64,000 bases of DNA from positions 806,001 through 870,000 of the forward strand of contig NZ_FNSA01000003.1 in assembly GCF_900104775.1 (NCBI RefSeq), written 5' to 3'. Positions within the stretch are counted from its first letter, which is position 1. Each line of letters opens with the position of its first letter. Source of the stretch: Tsukamurella tyrosinosolvens (GTDB lineage: Bacteria; Actinomycetota; Actinomycetes; Mycobacteriales; Mycobacteriaceae). Positions 23,345-33,138 of the stretch are shown piece after piece. The translations under genes were made by a program, and so were the position numbers. Below the pieces are notes generated by a model that saw nothing but the letters and a program-made list of their open reading frames with translations, ran no database searches and was not told where the DNA came from.

Positions 23345-24652
23345 GTGCCGAGCGTCTTCGTTTCCCTGCGAACGAGGAACTACCGACTCTGGGCCGGCGG
23401 CCAATCGGTGAGCCTGGTGGGCACGTGGATGCAGCGCGTCGCCGAGGACTGGCTGGTGCTCGACCTCGCGCACGGCCGCGGCTGGGTGCTCGGCGTGGTG
23501 ATGGCCCTGCAGTTCGGGCCGACGCTGTTCCTCTCCGCCTGGGCGGGCCTGCTGGCGGATCGCTACGACAAGCGCCGCGTGCTCATGTTCACGCAGACCG
23601 CGGCGGCGGCGTGTGCGGCGGTCCTGGCGGTGTTGACGCTCACCGGGGTGGTCGCGCTGTGGCACGTCTTCGTGCTCGCGTTCGTCTTCGGCTGCGTGAC
23701 GGCGATCGCCGGGCCCTTCCGGCAGGCCTTCACGATCGAGATGGTGGGGCCGGAGCTGCTGCCCAACGCGATCGGCCTGAACTCCATGGTGTTCAACGCC
23801 GCCCGCATCGTGGGCCCCGCGATCGCCGGCCTGCTCATCGCCGGCGTCGGCACCGGCTGGGTGTTCGCGGTGAACGCGGTGTTCACGGGCGCCATCGTCG
23901 CGGCCCTACTGGCGATGCGCGTGGGGGAGCTGTTCCCGTCGCCGCCCGTGGAGCGCGCCCGCGGACAGCTGCGGGCCGGGTTCGCGTACGTGCGGCGGCG
24001 GCGCGAGCTGACGCTGGTGATGATCGCGGTCTTCTTCGTCTCCACCTTCGGCATCAACTTCCCGCTGGCGCTCTCGCTGCTGGCGCGCCAGGGATTCGGG
24101 CTGGGCGCCGACGCCTACGGCCTGCTGTCGACGCTGCTCGCCGTCGGCACGCTCACCGGGGCGCTGCTCGCGGCGAAGCGGACGGGCATGGCCTCGCTGC
24201 GCACCTGCCTGGTGGGCGGCTGCGCCTTCGGCGTGGCGTCCGTGCTGGCGGGTCTGGCGCCGTGGTTCTGGCTCGTGGCGGTGCTGCTGACGCTCGTCGG
24301 GCTGTTGCAGATGGCCTTCACGACCTCCGCGATGAGCATCATGCAGCTGTCCGTGGACCCCGAGTACCGCGGCCGCGTGATGGGCATCTACATGCTCGCC
24401 TTCCTCGGCGGCACGCCCCTGGGTGCGCCGCTGCTCGGCGCCATCGCCGACGTGACCACACCCGCCGCGCCACTGCTGGTGGGCGGCGTGATCTCCGCGG
24501 TCACCTGTGCCCTGTGCGGCGCCTACGCCCTGCGACGGTCCGCGGCCGCCGAGGCGTTGCGGGAGGACGGGGCGCGGGGCGCCGGCGCGGCCGCCGGCGC
24601 TGCGGGCCGGGGAGCGAAGGGCGGTGAAGCGGCTGCGCGCGGGGAGCAGTAG
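23345..24652 (+). CDS. MFS transporter (MFS_3/EntS-like)
   Basis: 435 residues from a GTG seven bases after -10 TACTAT (23332-23337). Twelve helices; the start SLRTRNYRLWAGGQSVSLVGTWMQ and the segment PFRQAFTIEMVGPELLPNAIGLN belong to the MFS_3 group that includes enterobactin exporters. The C-terminal about 35 residues are an unusual Ala/Gly/Arg tail. Substrate unknown. Confidence 0.87.
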   Translation: MPSVFVSLRTRNYRLWAGGQSVSLVGTWMQRVAEDWLVLDLAHGRGWVLGVVMALQFGPTLFLSAWAGLLADRYDKRRVLMFTQTAAAACAAVLAVLTLTGVVALWHVFVLAFVFGCVTAIAGPFRQAFTIEMVGPELLPNAIGLNSMVFNAARIVGPAIAGLLIAGVGTGWVFAVNAVFTGAIVAALLAMRVGELFPSPPVERARGQLRAGFAYVRRRRELTLVMIAVFFVSTFGINFPLALSLLARQGFGLGADAYGLLSTLLAVGTLTGALLAAKRTGMASLRTCLVGGCAFGVASVLAGLAPWFWLVAVLLTLVGLLQMAFTTSAMSIMQLSVDPEYRGRVMGIYMLAFLGGTPLGAPLLGAIADVTTPAAPLLVGGVISAVTCALCGAYALRRSAAAEALREDGARGAGAAAGAAGRGAKGGEAAARGEQ

Positions 24653-25041
24653 TCGCGCGGAACAGCGATGCGTCCCGCGCATAATGCCTGGTCAGCGATC
24701 CGGCTCTTCGCGATTGCCGGTGGTCGTCTCATCCTCGTGCAGAGCGTTTGCGACCATGTCGTTGGTGATCACGTGGCCTGGCGGCGATGGCAGCGGAATG
24801 AGTTCTTCGCTGTTCGTCGACGGATCGGCTCCCATAGCGCGAGCTTAGACACCGAACTGCGTATTCACGATCAGACGGCGAGCTCTGGCGATTGAGGCGC
24901 GCACGCCGCACCTGGTGGGCTCGGTCGCACCCATCATGCGGACGTCCGCAGCCTGGAGGACGTCAGTTACTAGGTGGCGTCAGACCGTTCGCCGTAGGCC
25001 AGGCGTCCTGGGGTATTCAGTTTCTGAATGGGCCGCGCAGA
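24653..25041. other. Gene-poor intergenic stretch
   Basis: Between the MFS stop and the palindromes at 25042 only one short ORF (24692-24835) has any support. The rest shows lower GC content than its surroundings and no long frame with coding character, which may mark decayed or recently acquired DNA. Confidence 0.5.
24692..24835 (-). CDS. Possible 47-residue leaderless small protein
   Basis: An ATG at 24835 lies six bases after a minus-strand -10-like TAAGCT (complement at 24842-24847), the same spacing as at well-supported genes nearby. It encodes MGADPSTNSEELIPLPSPPG, then HVITNDMVANALHEDE and a polar tail, ending with TGA. It is acidic, without membrane segment or cysteine. No family recognised. 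Support is the promoter spacing only; codon third positions are less GC-rich than in neighbours. Confidence 0.3.
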   Translation of the reverse strand: MGADPSTNSEELIPLPSPPGHVITNDMVANALHEDETTTGNREEPDR

Positions 25042-25065
25042 ACGCGAGCCATGCGGTGCTCGCGT
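25042..25065. repeat. 8-bp hairpin beside a larger palindrome
   Basis: ACGCGAGC (25042-25049) pairs perfectly with GCTCGCGT (25058-25065) around an 8-base loop, 10 bases before the larger inverted repeat at 25076. Confidence 0.6.
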
Positions 25066-25075
25066 CCCGGAGGGC

Positions 25076-25147
25076 CTGTGAATCCACGGCTGAAAGGCGC
25101 ACGAAGCCAGATCTGGCCTCGTGTCGAGATGAGCCGTGGATTCACAG
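25076..25147. repeat. Nested palindrome with 16-bp perfect outer arms
   Basis: CTGTGAATCCACGGCT (25076-25091) is exactly complementary to 25132-25147. Inside is a second palindrome centred on GCCAGATCTGGC (25106-25117), extended by CACGA/TCGTG after one mismatch. It could be a cruciform, a REP or MITE-like element, or the terminator of the convergent MFS and DUF6928 genes. No T-run or target-site duplication was identified. Confidence 0.75.
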
Positions 25148-25180
25148 CGCCAGTCGAGCTCTGCGGTGTCGGCGAGCGAC

Positions 25181-25933
25181 TCAGAAACCGAAGAAGCTGC
25201 GGACCTTGCCGCGGTCCTCGTAGCCGGGGTCCTGCTGCTCGACCGGGGGTTGGGGCGCACCGTCGGGACCGAGGGCCTGGGCCTGCTGCGGGGCGGGACC
25301 GGGGACGCCGGAGGCGGGGACGAAGTCGATGACCTGGATGCGGGCCGGGTCGAGGTCCGTGGGCGCGAGCGGGTGCGTGAAGCGGAAGCCGAGGATCTCG
25401 CGGTTCGCCTGCTCCGCGAACTCCATCGGGTGGAAGGGCAGCGCCCGTGGGTCGGGGACGACGCCCTCGGCGTAGGTCAGCGGGTGCTCGCCGGCCCAGA
25501 ACGGCCCCTCGAAGAGCTCCGGCAGGCCCTCGTCCTCGAGGATGTCGACGGGGTGCGCCGAGAACGACCGCTTGGGGGCACCGTCGGCGCGCAGGGCGAA
25601 CCCGCCGACGGCCCGCTCCGGGGCCGCGACCAGCAGGAACGCGCGATGCGCGGGCATCAGGTTCCACCAGGACTCGTCGAGCTCGCTCGGCTTGTCCACG
25701 CGCAGGCCCGCGTGCGTCACCACGGTCAGCCCGCCCCAGGCGGCCACGTAGACGTGCCCGGGCAGCGGATCCGCGGCGCGGGCCAGGGACTCGGGGCGAC
25801 CCACCACGGGCTCGCCGAGCACCTGCTCGGCGATCGCGCGGGACGCGGCCTCGTCGGGCCGGCCGACGATCGCGAGAATGCCCTTCGGCTCCGCGACGTC
25901 GATGAACCAGAGCGTCGCAGCTGTAGCGCCCAC
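25181..25933 (-). CDS. DUF6928-family protein
   Basis: 250 residues beginning at a GTG with MGATAATLWFIDVAEPKGIL. Contains GHVYVAAWGGLTVVTHAGL, a segment with ESWWNLMPAHRAFLLVAAPE and FHPMEFAEQANREILGFRF, then a Pro/Gln-rich tail. This matches the actinobacterial DUF6928 family as I recall it; function unknown. It starts 3 bases after the sepH stop, so it is probably co-transcribed with sepH. Confidence 0.72.
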   Translation of the reverse strand: MGATAATLWFIDVAEPKGILAIVGRPDEAASRAIAEQVLGEPVVGRPESLARAADPLPGHVYVAAWGGLTVVTHAGLRVDKPSELDESWWNLMPAHRAFLLVAAPERAVGGFALRADGAPKRSFSAHPVDILEDEGLPELFEGPFWAGEHPLTYAEGVVPDPRALPFHPMEFAEQANREILGFRFTHPLAPTDLDPARIQVIDFVPASGVPGPAPQQAQALGPDGAPQPPVEQQDPGYEDRGKVRSFFGF

Positions 25934-25936
25934 GAC

Positions 25937-26737
25937 CTACCCGTTCTTCCCGCCGCGGACGCCGAGGAGCACGTCCTCCCAGGACGGCATCTCCGGATGC
26001 CGGCGGCCGTGCTGGCCCGCCGCGGCCGCAGCCGCGGGGGCCTGGGCGGGACGACGCTCGGCGCGCTCCTCGACGGTGCCCTCGACGACGGGGCCCGGGG
26101 CCACGGGTCCGGGGACCGCGCGCAGCGGCTCGTCGGCGGAGCGGTCGATGCTCCGCAACCCCTGCCGCGCATCGGGATCGAGCAGGCCGCGGGCCGTCTC
26201 GTCGACGGGGCTGGCGGTGCCGCCGTGCGCGCCCGGCGCGTACTTGAAGTGCGCCTGGTTGCGCGACTTGCCGACGCTCCAGCTGATCGAGACCACCCAG
26301 CGGTTGTCGGCGCCCTTGAAGGCGTCCCACTCGGTGGTGTCGGCGTGACCGCGCTCGGCCAGCGCGGAGCGGATCACCTCGGCGAGGGTGGCGTGCATCG
26401 GGCCGTCGCCGCGCACGGGATGCGCGAGCTGCGCCATCTCCGCCGCGCGGGAACGCTCCAGCAGCACCGGTCCCGCGAAGCGCTTGATCCGGTGGTTCGG
26501 GGCGCCCGTGAACTCCGCGATCTCCTCGATCGTCGCGCCCGCGCGGATGCGGGCCTGGATCTCCCGCGGCGACAGATCGGCGCCCAGTTCGAGCTCCGTC
26601 TGTGTGCCGCTTCCGAGTTCACCGCTCACGGCTGCCTTCAAAGTGTCGTCGATCGGCAGGCGGAAACGTCCCGCGGGGCCCTCGCAGACCACCGACGTCC
26701 CGTCGTCGTCCAGTCCCACAACCCGCAGCTCCTGCAT
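25937..26737 (-). CDS. sepH: Septation protein SepH
   Basis: 266 residues starting MQELRVVGLDDDGTSVVCEG. The N-terminal DUF3071 domain (about 1-165) includes LSPREIQARIRAGATIEEIAEFTGA (split), a helix-turn-helix-like region, and WEAFKGADNRWVV-like sequence. The C-terminus is Pro/Ala-rich and disordered, ending MPSWEDVLLGVRGGK. SepH binds FtsZ and stimulates its assembly in actinobacterial division. A -10 TACCCT (complement at 26744-26749) lies six bases before the ATG. Position equals Rv0883c, divergent organisation kept with serC upstream. Confidence 0.88.
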   Translation of the reverse strand: MQELRVVGLDDDGTSVVCEGPAGRFRLPIDDTLKAAVSGELGSGTQTELELGADLSPREIQARIRAGATIEEIAEFTGAPNHRIKRFAGPVLLERSRAAEMAQLAHPVRGDGPMHATLAEVIRSALAERGHADTTEWDAFKGADNRWVVSISWSVGKSRNQAHFKYAPGAHGGTASPVDETARGLLDPDARQGLRSIDRSADEPLRAVPGPVAPGPVVEGTVEERAERRPAQAPAAAAAAGQHGRRHPEMPSWEDVLLGVRGGKNG

Positions 26738-26762
26738 GGTGCAAGGGTAGTTGGTCGATTCG

Positions 26763-27890
<1,128 letters not shown>

Positions 27891-28994
27891 CTAAATCCTA
27901 ATGGTGTCCCACCCGGGCACGTCCTCCGGCTGCCGCGGGCCGTGCCCGGTGTACTGGGCGGACGGGCGGATCAGCTTGTCCGCGCGCTTCTGCTCGAGGA
28001 TGTGGGCGCACCAACCGGCGGTCCGGGCGCAGGTGAACATCGCCGGCATCATCCGCGGCGGGACGCCCGCGTAGTCGAGGATCACCGCCGCCCAGAACTC
28101 GACGTTCGTCGAGATCGCGCGGTCCGGCCGGCGCTCCGCGAAGAGCGCGTTCGCCTCCCGCTCCAGGGCGGCCGCGGCCTCGTAGCGCGGCGCGTGCAGG
28201 TCGCGCGCCACCGACCGCAGCACCCCGGCGCGCGGGTCCTCCGCGCGGTAGATGCGGTGGCCGAAGCCCATGATCTTCTCGCCCCGGTCCAGCCGCGCCG
28301 TGACCACGCCGCGGGGGTCGTCGGTGCGGACCACCTCGTCGAGCATCGGCAGCACGCGCGACGGTGCGCCGCCGTGCAGCGGGCCCGACAGCGCGCCGAC
28401 CGCACCCGAGAGGGCCGTCGAGACGTCGGCCCCGGTCGACGCGATGACCCGCGCCGTGAGCGTCGACGTGTTGAGGCCGTGCTCGGCGGCCGCCACCCAG
28501 TAGGCGTCGATCGCGCGCACGTGATCGGGGTCCGGCTCGCCGTGCCAGCGGGTCATGAACCGGTGCGTGATGGTGGGGGACTGGTCGATGATCCGCTGCG
28601 GCACCGCCGGGCGTTCGAGGCCGCGCGCCGACTGGGCGACGAAACTCAGCGTCATCACCGAGGCGCGCGCCAGGTTCTCGCGGGCGGTGGCGTCGTCGAT
28701 GTCGAGCAGCGGCTCGAAGCCCCACAGCGGGCCCAGCATCGCGAGGCCGGCCTGCGCGTCCACGCGGACGTCGCCGCTGTGGATCGGCAGCGGGAAGGGC
28801 TCCGCCGCGGGCAGCGGGTTGCCGAACTCCCCGTCCACCAGCAGGCCCCACACCTGGCCGTAGGTGACCCGGTCGCGCACCAGGTCCGCCACGTCGACGC
28901 CCCGGTACCGCAGCACCCCGCCCTGCTTGTCCGGCTCCGCGATCTCCGTCGAGAACGCGACGACGCCTTCGAGCCCGCCCGGAATCTCAGTCAT
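27891..28994 (-). CDS. citA: Citrate synthase 2 (CitA type)
   Basis: 367 residues from the ATG at 28994, supported by -10 TAGGCT (complement at 29002-29007) seven bases upstream; a longer frame to 29225 is rejected because it runs into pdxH. Catalytic signatures are [38 protein letters not shown] (His) and [18 protein letters not shown] (Asp region). It is the shorter citrate synthase paralogue found beside serC in Mycobacteriales (Rv0889c). The main gltA is also in this window (35911-37203). Confidence 0.93.
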   Translation of the reverse strand: MTEIPGGLEGVVAFSTEIAEPDKQGGVLRYRGVDVADLVRDRVTYGQVWGLLVDGEFGNPLPAAEPFPLPIHSGDVRVDAQAGLAMLGPLWGFEPLLDIDDATARENLARASVMTLSFVAQSARGLERPAVPQRIIDQSPTITHRFMTRWHGEPDPDHVRAIDAYWVAAAEHGLNTSTLTARVIASTGADVSTALSGAVGALSGPLHGGAPSRVLPMLDEVVRTDDPRGVVTARLDRGEKIMGFGHRIYRAEDPRAGVLRSVARDLHAPRYEAAAALEREANALFAERRPDRAISTNVEFWAAVILDYAGVPPRMMPAMFTCARTAGWCAHILEQKRADKLIRPSAQYTGHGPRQPEDVPGWDTIRI

Positions 28995-29025
28995 GGTGTG
29001 CAGCCTAGTGAGTAGTCTCGGCTCC
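28995..29025. promoter_or_regulatory. Divergent leaderless promoters of citA and pdxH
   Basis: Minus-strand TAGGCT (complement at 29002-29007) is seven bases from the ATG at 28994. Plus-strand TAGTCT (29013-29018) is seven bases from the GTG at 29026. Confidence 0.55.
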
Positions 29026-29661
29026 GTGGACCTGACGGCGATGCGCGAGAAGTACGACGGCGACTCCTTCGACCTCCGGCCCGAGGACCTGGCGGGAGGC
29101 TGGGTGCCGCTGTGGCAGTCCTGGTTCGACGAGGCCGTCGCCGCCGGGGCGCCCGAACCCAACGCGATGGTGCTCGCCACCGTCGACGAGACCGGGCTCC
29201 CCGCCACCCGCACCGTGCTGTGCAAGGGCCTCGACGAGCGGGGCGTGGTCTTCTACACCAACTACGGCTCCGACAAGGCCCGCGCCGTCGAGGCGAACCC
29301 GGTTGCCGCCGTGACTTTCCCGTGGATCGCGATCCACCGGCAGGTCCACGTGCGCGGCTCCGTGACGAAGGTGACCCCGGCGGAGACCGCCGCCTACTGG
29401 GCCGAGCGGCCGCGGGGTTCGCAGCTCGGGGCGTGGGCGTCGGACCAGTCCCGGCCCGTGGCCTCCCGCGCCGCGATGGCGGAGCGGTTCGCCGAGGTCG
29501 AGGCCCGGTTCGAGGGGCGGGACGTCCCGGTGCCGCCCGAGTGGGGCGGGTACCGCATCGCGCCGCAGGTCGTCGAGTTCTGGCAGGGCCGGGAGAACCG
29601 GGTGCACAACCGGGTGCGGCTCGTCGCGCCCGAGTACGTCGCGGTGCGGCTGCAGCCCTAG
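29026..29661 (+). CDS. pdxH: Pyridoxamine 5'-phosphate oxidase PdxH
   Basis: 211 residues from a GTG. FMN and substrate motifs: [60 protein letters not shown], and the C-terminal [20 protein letters not shown] with HNRVRLV. It oxidises pyridoxine or pyridoxamine phosphate to PLP, the cofactor of SerC across the divergent promoter. The stop overlaps the convergent amidohydrolase by 4 bases. Confidence 0.95.
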   Translation: MDLTAMREKYDGDSFDLRPEDLAGGWVPLWQSWFDEAVAAGAPEPNAMVLATVDETGLPATRTVLCKGLDERGVVFYTNYGSDKARAVEANPVAAVTFPWIAIHRQVHVRGSVTKVTPAETAAYWAERPRGSQLGAWASDQSRPVASRAAMAERFAEVEARFEGRDVPVPPEWGGYRIAPQVVEFWQGRENRVHNRVRLVAPEYVAVRLQP

Positions 29662-31070
29662 AACCCGGCGTGGGTGATCCCGCCGGCCACCATCGTGAGG
29701 TCGACGGGCATGGCGCGCAGGCGTTCCGGCGTCGGGTCGGCGCCCAGGGCCACCAGGTCGGCGGGCTCGCCGACCGCGATCCGGGTCCGCGCGGAGAGGC
29801 GCAGCGCGGTCTCCGCGTCGATCGCCTCCCACGGCTGCCACGGCGGGTCCCCGTCGCGGCTGCGGGTGACGGCGGCGGAGATCGCGAACCACGGGTCGAG
29901 CGGCGTGACCGGCGCGTCCGAGCCGAGGACCACGTCGACGCCCGCCGCCACGAGCGAGCCGACGCGGAAGGCATCGGCGGCGCGGTCGCCCCAGAACCGC
30001 GCGACCAGGCCGCGGTCGTCGAGCATGTGCTCGGGCTGGATCGAGGCGCCGATCCGCAGCGCCGCCATCCGCGCCAGGTCCGTCTCGGTGAGCAGCTGCG
30101 CGTGCTCGATGCGGCCGCGGACCCCGGCCTCGGCGAAGGCGTCCAGCGCCAACGCGTTCGCGGCGTCGCCGATCGCGTGGATCGCGGGGGTCAGGCCGAG
30201 TGCGGCGCCGCGGCGCAGCAGCTCGACGAGGCGGTCCGGCGGCACTTCCAGCACGCCGCGGCCCGTCGTGCCCGGGTAGGGCGCGTGGCAGTACGCGGTG
30301 CGGGTGCCGAGGGAACCGTCGGTGATGACCTTGAGCGGGCCCACCCGGGCGAGCCCGTTGATCGGGGCGCCGGTGCCGGCCCCGCGGGCCTCGGCGGCCT
30401 CGAGGTGCTGCGGGTACACGCCCGCGTCGATCCGCACCGGCGGGGCGGGCCGTCGCTCCCAGGCGCCCACGGCATCGTCGAAATCCAGGTCGACGAGGCC
30501 GACGACGCCCCGCCTGCCCAGGCGCCCGAGGGCCTCGAGCACCCAGGCGTCGGCGCGGTCCGCGACCAGTGACTCGACGCGGGTCGCCGCCGCGAAGCTC
30601 GCCGCCTCGCGGAGCACGCCGGTCTCGTCGAGCTCGATGCCGAGGAGCCGGCCGAGCGCCGCGTTCGACCAGGAGCTGTGCAGGTCGGAGGAGACGACCA
30701 TGACGGGCACGTCGGGGGCGATCTCGTCGAGCAGCCGGCGCGACGGTGCGCCGCCCCACAGCCCGTCGCGCATGCCGGCGGCGACGACGGGCAGGCCCGG
30801 TTCCGCCGCGGGGAGCGCGGCGCGGACCAGCGCGGCGACCTCCTCCGGGCCGGTCGCGGACCGCACGTCGATGCGGCGCGTGGACACGGCCCAGGTGCGC
30901 ACGTGCACGTGCTCGTCCCACAGGCCCGGGATCAGGCGGCGGCCGTCGAGGTCGAGCACGTCGCCCGCGGGGCGGGTGGCGCCGGTGGGGGAGAGCGCGA
31001 CGATGCGGCCCCCGTCGACGTCGACGTCCACGAGGGCGTCACCGTCGATGCGTGCGCGCGCGAGCCTCAT
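29658..31070 (-). CDS. Amidohydrolase-family metal-dependent hydrolase (YtcJ-like)
   Basis: 470 residues from ATG 31070; a GTG at 31079 is possible. The amidohydrolase TIM-barrel signatures are DEHVHVRTW near residue 57 (HxH metal ligands), [28 protein letters not shown] and the terminal [14 protein letters not shown] aspartate. [19 protein letters not shown] closes the barrel. This is the YtcJ-like amidohydrolase group with unassigned substrate. It ends inside the pdxH stop. No operon partner is evident. Confidence 0.85.
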   Translation of the reverse strand: MRLARARIDGDALVDVDVDGGRIVALSPTGATRPAGDVLDLDGRRLIPGLWDEHVHVRTWAVSTRRIDVRSATGPEEVAALVRAALPAAEPGLPVVAAGMRDGLWGGAPSRRLLDEIAPDVPVMVVSSDLHSSWSNAALGRLLGIELDETGVLREAASFAAATRVESLVADRADAWVLEALGRLGRRGVVGLVDLDFDDAVGAWERRPAPPVRIDAGVYPQHLEAAEARGAGTGAPINGLARVGPLKVITDGSLGTRTAYCHAPYPGTTGRGVLEVPPDRLVELLRRGAALGLTPAIHAIGDAANALALDAFAEAGVRGRIEHAQLLTETDLARMAALRIGASIQPEHMLDDRGLVARFWGDRAADAFRVGSLVAAGVDVVLGSDAPVTPLDPWFAISAAVTRSRDGDPPWQPWEAIDAETALRLSARTRIAVGEPADLVALGADPTPERLRAMPVDLTMVAGGITHAGF

Positions 31071-31134
31071 CGGCGCCACGGTAGCGGGTCCGCCGAATCG
31101 CGGGAGATCGTGAGGAAGTCGTAGGATCTTTCGA

Positions 31135-32361
31135 GTGCCGAGACTCCTGGCCGATACACGGCCGTTGCAGAACCCCGACTACCGGCGATTGTGGTGGACC
31201 GGGATCGTCACCGTCATCGGTGCGCAGCTCACCGCCGTCGCGGTCCCCGCGCAGATCTACGCGATCACCGGCTCGTCGGCGTACGTGGGCCTGACCGGCG
31301 TCTTCGGCCTGGTCCCGCTGGTGATCTTCGGCCTGTGGGGCGGCGCGATCGCCGACGCGCTGGACCGGCGGCTGGTCATCATCGGCACGACTCTCGGCCT
31401 CGCCGGGACAGCCCTGATGCTCGCGCTGCTGCCCGACAACGTCTGGCTGATCCTCGGCGCCTTCTCGTTGCAACAGGCCTTCTTCGGCGTCAACCAGCCG
31501 ACCCGCTCCGCGATCTACGCGCGGCTCGTGCCGCCCGCGCAGCTTCCCGCGGCGAATTCGCTCAACATGACCGTGATGCAGTTCGGCGCCATCGCCGGCC
31601 CGATGCTCGGCGCGCCGCTCATCCCGATCATCGGTGTGCACTGGTTGTACGCCCTCGACGCGGCCTCGCTCATGGTCACGCTCTGGGCCGTGTGGAAGCT
31701 GCCGTCGATCAAGGCGGAGGACAAGGGCCAGTCGCTGGGACTGCGCTCCGTGATCGACGGTTTCCGGTACCTCGCGGGCCACAAGGTGCTGCTCATGAGC
31801 TTCGTCGTCGACATCATCGCGATGGTCTTCGGCATGCCGCGCGCCCTGTTCCCGCAGATCGCGCACGAGAACTTCGGCGACCCCATCGAGGGCGGCTGGG
31901 TGTTCGGCGCGCTGTTCGCGGCGATGTCGGTGGGCGCGGTGCTCGGCGGCGTGCTGTCGGGGTGGACGTCGCGCGTCGCCCGGCAGGGGCTCGCCGTGAT
32001 CGTGATGATCGTGCTGTGGGGCCTGGCGATCGGAGGCTTCGGCGTCGCGGCGCACTTCGGCTGGCTGTGGGCGGCGCTCGTGCTGCTCGCGCTGGGCGGC
32101 GCGGCCGACATGTTCTCCGCGGCGTTCCGCACGACGATGTTGCAGGAGGCCGCGACCGACGACGTCCGCGGCCGGTTGCAGGGCGTCTTCACCGTCGTCG
32201 TGGCCGGCGGGCCGCGCATCGGCGACGCGCTGCACGGCGCGGCCGCCGCGTCCGCCGGTGCGGCGATGGCCGCGGCCGGCGGCGGCGTGCTCGTGATCGT
32301 CTTCACCGTGCTCGCGGCGTTCGCCGTCCCCGCCTTCGTCCGCTACCGCGTCCTGCGCTGA
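31135..32361 (+). CDS. MFS exporter (EntS-like)
   Basis: 408 residues from a GTG seven bases after -10 TAGGAT (31122-31127). Twelve helices; PLQNPDYRRLWWTGIVTVIG, QQAFFGVNQPTRSAIYARLV and AFRTTMLQEAATDDVRGRLQ are typical of EntS-like siderophore exporters. No siderophore synthesis genes are in the window, so the substrate is open. It shares family with the MFS at 23345 but is not a close duplicate. Confidence 0.87.
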   Translation: MPRLLADTRPLQNPDYRRLWWTGIVTVIGAQLTAVAVPAQIYAITGSSAYVGLTGVFGLVPLVIFGLWGGAIADALDRRLVIIGTTLGLAGTALMLALLPDNVWLILGAFSLQQAFFGVNQPTRSAIYARLVPPAQLPAANSLNMTVMQFGAIAGPMLGAPLIPIIGVHWLYALDAASLMVTLWAVWKLPSIKAEDKGQSLGLRSVIDGFRYLAGHKVLLMSFVVDIIAMVFGMPRALFPQIAHENFGDPIEGGWVFGALFAAMSVGAVLGGVLSGWTSRVARQGLAVIVMIVLWGLAIGGFGVAAHFGWLWAALVLLALGGAADMFSAAFRTTMLQEAATDDVRGRLQGVFTVVVAGGPRIGDALHGAAAASAGAAMAAAGGGVLVIVFTVLAAFAVPAFVRYRVLR

Positions 32362-32381
32362 GCCGCCCGTATCCTCTGCGC

Positions 32382-33047
32382 ATGAGGATGCATCGGGGGA
32401 TCTCCGTCGTCGTGGCCGTGCTCGTCGCTCTGCTCGCCCTCTCCGGGTGCGCGCGGACCGTCGCGGGCACGGCGGTCGCCGCGCCGTCGGGCGACGCGGG
32501 CACGACCGCCGGGGCCGACCAGGGCGCGGTGCGCGTCGGGACCGGCGGGCCGACGATCACCGTCTACCTCGACTTCCTGTGCCCCGCGTGCAAGAACTTC
32601 GAGACGACGTACGGCGCGGACATCACCGCCGCCGTCCGGGGCGGGCGCCTCACCGTCGAGTACCGGCCCGTGAGTTTCCTCGACCGGCGGTCCGCGAGCG
32701 GCGACTACTCCTCGCGGGCTTTGGCGGCGTTCCTCCAGGTGGGCCGCGGCGGGACCGACGCGACCCTCGGCTTCCTCACGTCGATGTTCCTGTCGCAGCC
32801 CCAGGAGGGCGGCACGAGCGATCTCACCGACGCCGAGATCGCGACGATCGCCGGCGCGTCCGGCACCGTCGACGCGGCGGTCGCGAAGATCCGCGAGGGT
32901 ACGACCGGCATCGACGGCAAGGCCGTGGGCGCCGCGAACCTGAAGCTGCTCACCGCAGCGGGCGGCACCGGCACACCGACCGTGCTGCACGACGGCGCGC
33001 AGGTCCCCCTCACCGACTCCACCTGGCTGCAGAAGATCGTCGGCTGA
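32382..33047 (+). CDS. DsbA/thioredoxin-fold lipoprotein
   Basis: 221 residues. The signal peptide ends in a lipobox LSGCA (cysteine about residue 23). The thioredoxin-fold domain carries the redox motif CPAC in VYLDFLCPACKNFETTYG, followed by the helical insertion and a cis-proline candidate in GTGTPTVLHDG. It is probably a membrane-anchored thiol-disulfide oxidoreductase folding exported proteins. -10 TATCCT (32370-32375) lies six bases before the ATG, 20 bases past the MFS stop, so it can be transcribed independently. Confidence 0.88.
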   Translation: MRMHRGISVVVAVLVALLALSGCARTVAGTAVAAPSGDAGTTAGADQGAVRVGTGGPTITVYLDFLCPACKNFETTYGADITAAVRGGRLTVEYRPVSFLDRRSASGDYSSRALAAFLQVGRGGTDATLGFLTSMFLSQPQEGGTSDLTDAEIATIAGASGTVDAAVAKIREGTTGIDGKAVGAANLKLLTAAGGTGTPTVLHDGAQVPLTDSTWLQKIVG

Positions 33048-33083
33048 TCAGAAACTTCACTCCAGTCAGAAACTTCACTCCAG
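33048..33083. repeat. 18-bp tandem duplication
   Basis: TCAGAAACTTCACTCCAG occurs twice head to tail (33048-33065 and 33066-33083), directly after the DsbA-like stop and before a terminator hairpin. Confidence 0.95.
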
Positions 33084-33119
33084 CGGGCCGCCGCGACGAT
33101 ATGTGTCGCGCCGGCCCGC
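33083..33119. terminator. Hairpin terminator between convergent genes
   Basis: GCGGGCCG (33083-33090) with CGGCCCGC (33112-33119) and inner CGCGAC/GTCGCG give a 14-bp stem interrupted by one C-C pair. It lies between the DsbA-like gene and the convergent SDR gene. Confidence 0.75.
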
Positions 33120-33138
33120 AGGAAGGGAAATCGTGTGA

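Noticed and set aside
27891-29225. Longer citrate synthase 2 start at 29225
   Set aside because: It would overlap the divergent pdxH gene; ATG 28994 has a -10 seven bases upstream and the normal N-terminus.
29005-30921. 638-residue minus frame across pdxH and the amidohydrolase
   Set aside because: Shadow frame of Arg/Pro/Ala-rich composition without motifs; the amidohydrolase motifs lie in another frame.
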